Assembly (NCBI GenBank): GCA_904066235.2
Contig: CAJFCV020000005.1
Coordinates: 7,931,501 to 7,995,500, forward strand
Length of the DNA stretch: 64,000 nucleotides
Direction: 5' to 3'
From: Bursaphelenchus xylophilus
Lineage: Eukaryota > Nematoda > Chromadorea > Rhabditida > Aphelenchoididae
The notes beneath the pieces are model-generated. The model made no database searches. It saw only the letters and a program-made list of their open reading frames with translations, and had not been told where the DNA came from. Each line of letters begins with the position of its first letter. The first letter of the stretch is position 1. Positions 59,216 through 64,000 of the stretch are shown here, piece after piece. The translations under genes and the position numbers were made by a program.

Positions 59216-62200
59216 TTATTCATAGTCATCGCCATCGTCCGGTGGATGATAGAGCGCATTTTCTGCGGCTTCAACATCTTCATAATTCTGGTTCCGGATC
59301 TCTTTTTCGGGCAGGAATTCGTTTCCAAAATGCGATCGGAAGTAGTTCTCCATGCTGTAGCAGATTCCTAGGACAGAATTTCGAGCGCAACGATAATTGG
59401 AGATGCTCGAATGGAAAGAGCACAGCGGCTTAGTCACCGTGCCGAGGGGTTTCTGAAAAAAAAATTATTGAAAAAAAGTTCTTGGCCGTCAGAAAATCGC
59501 TTTTCTATAAGCGAAAAAAATATTTTTGATGTTGTATGCCTTCCTAAGAAATCCCTCAAATTTTCTTCAAATTTTGCCCACAGAAATCCACACATATCCC
59601 CAAGCTCTCCTACCCCTTCCGCCTCCGGTGTTCCGTACAAATGTAGCTGTTCCATAATTCTTTCATCCCCTTTGGCTTCCATAAAGACGGCCATGGCTTC
59701 GAAGAACGCTGAGGCCAGCACAAAGCGCTCCGGTTCCAGTTCAAAATCTAAAAACGTCACATCAATAGTCCACTTTGAACCCACCTTCGTCAGAATCCAA
59801 AGCTTTGGTCATCTCCTGGACTCCTTGAATGACATTCTCGTATTCATGGTCCAGCACCACGATCCATCGACGGCCCCATTCGCCGACCAACAGTGGGCAT
59901 TCACCTAAAAACCAATGCAGTTTAAATATTTCCGCATTTACTATTTACCACTAATTTTTAAACCAAGTGTCAAGTTTTCGTTGCGAGACCCTCCCTCCCC
60001 AAACTCACCACTCCGACTGATCCGTTGACTTCCCCACGCTTCTGGGTCGGTATTCAAATTCGGGAAGGGTGAGCGAACAAATTCAGTAAATCCCTCAAAG
60101 TAGGGTGGAGTGGGTTCACCGCGAATCAGGGCGTCGATGGGATGCAGACGTCGGATAATCTCGTAAAGGGCCATCAACGGTTTGTTATAGAGTTCACGAT
60201 CAGCAGATGAGCGCTCCAGCGAGAAACCGTTCAGTGCGGTGGTGGCGAGGCGCTGTTTTTGGGCGGAATTCAGCCAATGGAGGGGGTCAATGAGGCTGTC
60301 GTACTAAAATTACATTCTCCTAATATCACATGATGATTTAGAAAGCCACGAAGTCTTGGAATTCACACCAAAAAAGCTGAAAATTCTTCCAATCATACTT
60401 ACATAATCCATGACTCCATTTTGGAGGTTAAACTCAGCCATTGCGACTTCAGCCGGCATCACGAGACCATCTACGTCATCATACATCTGCATCGACATGA
60501 CCAACATCCGTATCCTCTGAAAGTAACAAAAATAAGCGCGGTTGTATCGAATGCCCGACTGAACCCCCCAGGACCGCTAGTACCACTTTGTACTACACAG
60601 TACCAAGTGCTAAAAACACATTCTTTGAGAAGTAATGGGCTTCAAACTAACAACATCAACGCGTTATGGCTTAATTTTTATCTCGTGCTATATAGTGCAC
60701 TTCGTCCCATATAGTACCAAGTGCTAAAAACATATTGCTTGAACAGCTAACAGCATTAACATCTGAATACATCATTTTTAATTGGGTTCAGTCTCCCAAC
60801 GCCTTCAAATGCCCTAGTAGACAATTTGACGGCTTTTTTCAATCGAAAAATCAGCCTCTCCTAAAAAAAGATCCAAAAACCCCATTTTTCGACCAAAAAT
60901 CAGTATAAAAGCTGACATCCCCTTACCCTCAGATTGGCCACATCCATGGGTCCATTAGTGTAATTGTAGAGAAACTGGAGGACTCGGTTCTTATCGTCAT
61001 CAAATTTGGAACGCACTTCGTACCGATTTCTCTCGCGAATGTCCACAATCTCATCGCCAAAGTCAATGTCATAATTGTCGATGCAATCCAAATGCTCGTC
61101 CTTGAGCCTTTCCTCATCTGATTTTCTGGAAAATTAAGTGGTCCATTAGTGGTTTTGAGGACTTACTTCTTCTTTGGAACAGATTCTGTTGGCAGAGGAT
61201 TTTCATCATAGCCAATGTAGTGGACCTGAAAGTAAAAATTAAGTTTTTATGCATAATTTCCAGAAAGCGATTTTTCGAAAACAGGGTTACTTTGACGTCA
61301 TTGACGTAAATTCAAGAGCAACCCTCGGGGTCAAAATCTATATCATTTTTATCATTTTAAAACCCTTTTTTACTTCACCAAAAACCTTACAACTCCCAAA
61401 CTCACCTTGAAAAGTCTTCCAAATACATCTCTTGTTGTGAATTCGCTGTCAGTTTCTTCGCCCGTTATCCGCTCAAAATACCGCACACTATAGCAGAAGA
61501 TCCTTTCTGGTTCCGGCCTTGATTCGACCGGCTCCTGGGTGGCCCATTGGTAGCGTTGAGTGCGCGCGTTGCGCTTATTTGTTTGCCCACGGTAGGTTTC
61601 AACAGGGGCTAAAGCTGAAAAAAACTTCTTCAAAAATTATCCCGATATGTCGTGACATTCGTAAAGAGAGGCTTTTTACACACAGTGAGGACCTGATCCA
61701 GTGGCGAAAACGTAACGTTTTGTATCCGAGAAGCATCAAAAATGTGGCAAAATGCTTCCCTCTATAAGTAAAGAAACTTCGTTTTGAAGGGCCTTTCCCT
61801 CACAAAAAGAGCGGGCGTGCTTTTGAAATCGGATTTTTTTTTCACTTGGAGAGGGAAGCATTTTGCCACATTTTTAATGCTTCCCGTATGCAAAATGCTA
61901 CGTTCTTTGCCATTGATCAGGTCCCCCACTGTACATCTTCCCAGCTTCAGAAACGGCGTCGCGACACTTGCGGGCAACCACTTTGCGGGCAACCAGTTTG
62001 CGGGCAAAGTTTTTGCGGGCAACCACTTTGCGGGCAAAATTTGGGGGGTCACATTTGCGGGCAGCTGAAACATTTGCGGGCAGCTGAAACACTTGCGGGC
62101 AGCCTGGGACACTTGCGGGCAACCGACACTTGCGGGCAGCCGACATTTGCGGGCAACCGGCACCTGAGGGTTACAGGGTGGAGGTGGAAATATTACTGCG

Positions 62201-63523
62201 ATATTTCGGAAATTTGCCGACATTTGCGGGCAGCCGACACTTGCGGGCAGCCGACATTTGCGGGCAACAGGAAAAAACAATCACACAGACTGTATAGGAA
62301 CTTTTGGAACTGTTGCCCGCAAATGTCGGTTTCCCGCAAGTATTGCCTGCCCGCAAATGTCGGAAAACTTCCAAAATTTCGAAGTAATTTTTCCACCTCC
62401 ACCTTGTTATCCTCAAGTGCCGGTTGCCCGCAAATGTCGGCTGCCCGCAAATCTTCCAGGCTGCCCGCAACTGTCGACCCTGCCCGCAAATGTCCCAGGC
62501 TGCCCGCAAATGCCGGTGCTGGCCGCAAATGTCGGCTGCCCGCAAAAAATTTGCCCGCAAACTGGTTGCCCGCAAAGTGGTTGCCCGCAAGTGTGCGCCC
62601 GCCTCAGAAACCAATCCCAGGTTTAAGAATTTGAGCTCCAAATTTTTTATGTTCTCCCAGAGTACACTGGAGGATCACTAGTAATTTCCCCCGCTTACCA
62701 TTCGCTTTCTTCGGTTGCCTCCTGCGAAACACAGTCAAATCGCTTCGACTGTTCGAGTAGTATGGGTTGTTATAGTACTCTGCAAACTGACCATCTTCCG
62801 CATTCTCTTGTTGACTTGAATGCGCCGCTTCGGCACCAAATCCCTGATTCGTCTGCGAAGTGCGATTCGTTGAAAAATTTGAAAACCCTTGACTTGACCC
62901 ATCATTAAAGCCTGCATTCGCGTCGATCGATTGCCCCGACAACATGTGTGCCAGCTGTTTCTGTTGTTCCAGCGCCGCATTGTAGCTCTTGTTCTGCTGC
63001 TGAAGCCTCTTCTGTTGCTGCTGCGGCAGCAGAGTGTAGACATTTCGGCGGCGATTCTGCTTTTGATTCGGAATGCAGCCGCCGTTCGCGCGGAATTGTG
63101 GATTTGTCGGTGGCTGAGAGTACTTGGAACCCTTGTTGACCTTATGGCCATTGTTCCCAATCTGTTGACGCCGGTTATTCCAACGCATCGGGGCGTTGAC
63201 GCGGACTGCAGGGGGCTCAACCAGATTTGGCTTCCATTGCTAAAATTTAGGATGGAAATGTAAAAATCATTTAGGGTATCTTTTAACGCCGCTCCTTTTT
63301 GATACTTCCCGGATACAAAATGGTACGTTTTTTGCCACTGAATCAAGTTCCCCATTGTAGCGTGCTTTCTGCAAGCGCCATCTCTGTTTTCATGATCCAT
63401 CTTGTTCAAATAAAACAAAAGCTGGTTAACGCTTTGGATATTTGGCCTCCTACAGTCCCCAAAACTCACCGTGAAGTCGACACGGAACAGATCAGTGGCC
63501 GAGATTCTGTTCTCACTTCCCAT
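59216..63523 (-). CDS. mael: Maelstrom-domain-like protein with a Gln/Asn-rich N-terminus
   Basis: Ten minus-strand exons (63470-63523, 62699-63239, 61406-61614, 61167-61225, 60927-61125, 60403-60516, 60009-60303, 59785-59904, 59614-59747, 59216-59452) give about 653 residues. Residues 20-200 are Gln/Asn-rich and disordered (RNVYTLLPQQQQKRLQQQNK). The region VMPAEVAMAEFNLQNGVMDY then YDSLIDP matches the opening of the Maelstrom (RNase H-fold) domain, whose core is P-A-E, E-[FY]-S-L-x-x-G, I-D-P. A later NKPLMALYEIIRRL and a C-terminal NYRCARNSVLGICYSMENY also fit. The His after the core Tyr is Asp here. No N-terminal HMG box is visible. Maelstrom acts in piRNA silencing in animal germlines. 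The exon-9 donor (GGG/GTAGGA) is inferred. Confidence 0.6.
61680..61933. mobile_element. Tc1-type MITE in intron 2 of the Maelstrom-like gene
   Basis: Inverted arms of about 85-95 bp: CAGTGAGGACCTGATCCAGT on the left, and on the reverse strand from 61933 TACAGTGGGGGACCTGATCA. Both continue through GCAAAATGCTTCCC. A solitary related arm lies in intron 1 at about 63296-63361 (TACAAAATGGTACGTTTTTT then GCCACTGAATCAAGTTCCCC). Confidence 0.7.
61970..62600. repeat. Foldback array of a TTGCGGGCA motif
   Basis: About 14 copies of TTGCGGGCA(A/G)C lie on the plus strand between 61968 and 62270. They are followed by about 13 copies of the reverse complement TTGCCCGCAA between 62312 and 62590. The two halves also share the flanking text AACC(A)C(TTT) and CCTCCACC/GGTGGAGG, so the whole is an imperfect palindrome in an intron. 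It creates overlapping spurious open frames of 110-260 codons on both strands. Confidence 0.85.
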
Positions 63524-64000
63524 TTCGAGCGAACAAAAAGACGAGTAACGGGACCGCTCACAAGCTTTTCAAACGAAAAATGAGTCGAGTTCTCTATTTG
63601 TGTGACTTTTATATTTGCGCGGCACATTCGAAAATTTGCGTAATCCAACTGTAAAATCTCGTGAGAACTGAATTTTTAGGAAAAAATAAAACAAGTTGGA
63701 TTATTTTGTAAAATACGAGTAATCAAATGCTTCTGTAATATTTTTAACCTTTTTATTACCGCATTCGAACAAGACGATGACAATATGGGGTTATTTCGGG
63801 GGAATTGGGGGATAATTAGGAGAAAACAAGACAAGTCAAAGAAGGAAAGTGAAGATCACGTTACTAAGACGAACCTAGACAACGATAGCAAAGAGCATAA
63901 ATAATTTTCAAGTCGCATTTTACAACACGACAGATTCTGAAGAGGAAAAAGACGAACAACTTATGGCCGAAAATAGATAAACCATACCAAGAACCTGATC
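63524..64000. other. Upstream region of the Maelstrom-like gene
   Basis: 477 bp to the window edge. AT-rich with no clear TATA box and no other gene seen. Confidence 0.35.

Noticed and set aside
61762..62641. Overlapping frames of up to 262 codons on both strands rich in CGQP or CPQMSA
   Set aside because: They are produced by the TTGCGGGCA foldback array within an intron; all frames are open because the repeat lacks stop-forming words.

Overview
The window reads as nematode nuclear DNA. The sequence is AT-rich, and genes are split by short GT-AG introns (many 38-60 nt). Several genes have a TTTTAG or TTTCAG acceptor just upstream of the start codon, as expected for spliced-leader trans-splicing. 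The content is also nematode-typical: two MLT-10-type moulting proteins, a 7TM chemoreceptor-type GPCR, a UDP-glycosyltransferase, MIF-family genes and small secreted peptides. I cannot name the species. All exon models were built by hand from reading-frame phase, splice sites and, where possible, paralogue alignment.

Layout. 1-0.4 kb is the 3' end of an unrecognised gene, followed by a repeat block (0.42-1.2 kb) with a 60-bp minisatellite. 1.8-9.2 kb is a tandem array of four MIF-like genes on the plus strand. A tRNA-like foldback element sits in an intron of the second gene and a 1.5 kb Tc1/mariner-type palindrome lies behind it. 9.4-10.2 kb is a cysteine-type glutathione peroxidase (minus). 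12.2-12.5 kb is a candidate peptide precursor (minus). 12.6-19 kb is apparently gene-free. 19.1-21.8 kb is a UDP-glucuronosyltransferase (plus), convergent with a short-chain dehydrogenase at 22.2-23.3 kb (minus). 24.2-25.8 kb is a 435-residue protein I do not recognise (minus). A 731-bp GC-rich hAT-type element with a perfect 8-bp target duplication sits at 26.0-26.7 kb, and a chemoreceptor-like GPCR (minus) at 27.0-28.5 kb.

30-39 kb is a protease cluster. It holds three papain-family cysteine proteases (plus), a broken trypsin-like gene between the second and third, and two intact trypsin-like genes (minus). All are predicted secreted, several have close TATA boxes, and the paralogues have matching exon structures. 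They look like locally amplified secreted enzymes, perhaps digestive. 40.4-50.4 kb carries two tandem MLT-10-like genes (minus) with nearly identical exon lengths and transposon-bearing introns. 50.5-58.3 kb is mostly non-coding, with a mariner relic, a small secreted peptide gene, a palindrome with tRNA-like sequences in both arms, and a small four-pass membrane protein. 59.2-63.5 kb encodes a Gln/Asn-rich protein with a Maelstrom-like domain, a family tied to the piRNA pathway; one of its introns holds a foldback array of a TTGCGGGCA motif.

The observations I rate highest are the Maelstrom-like gene, the shared N-terminal extension and furin-type junction of the cysteine proteases, and three separate inverted-repeat elements that all carry tRNA-like Pol III promoter sequences.
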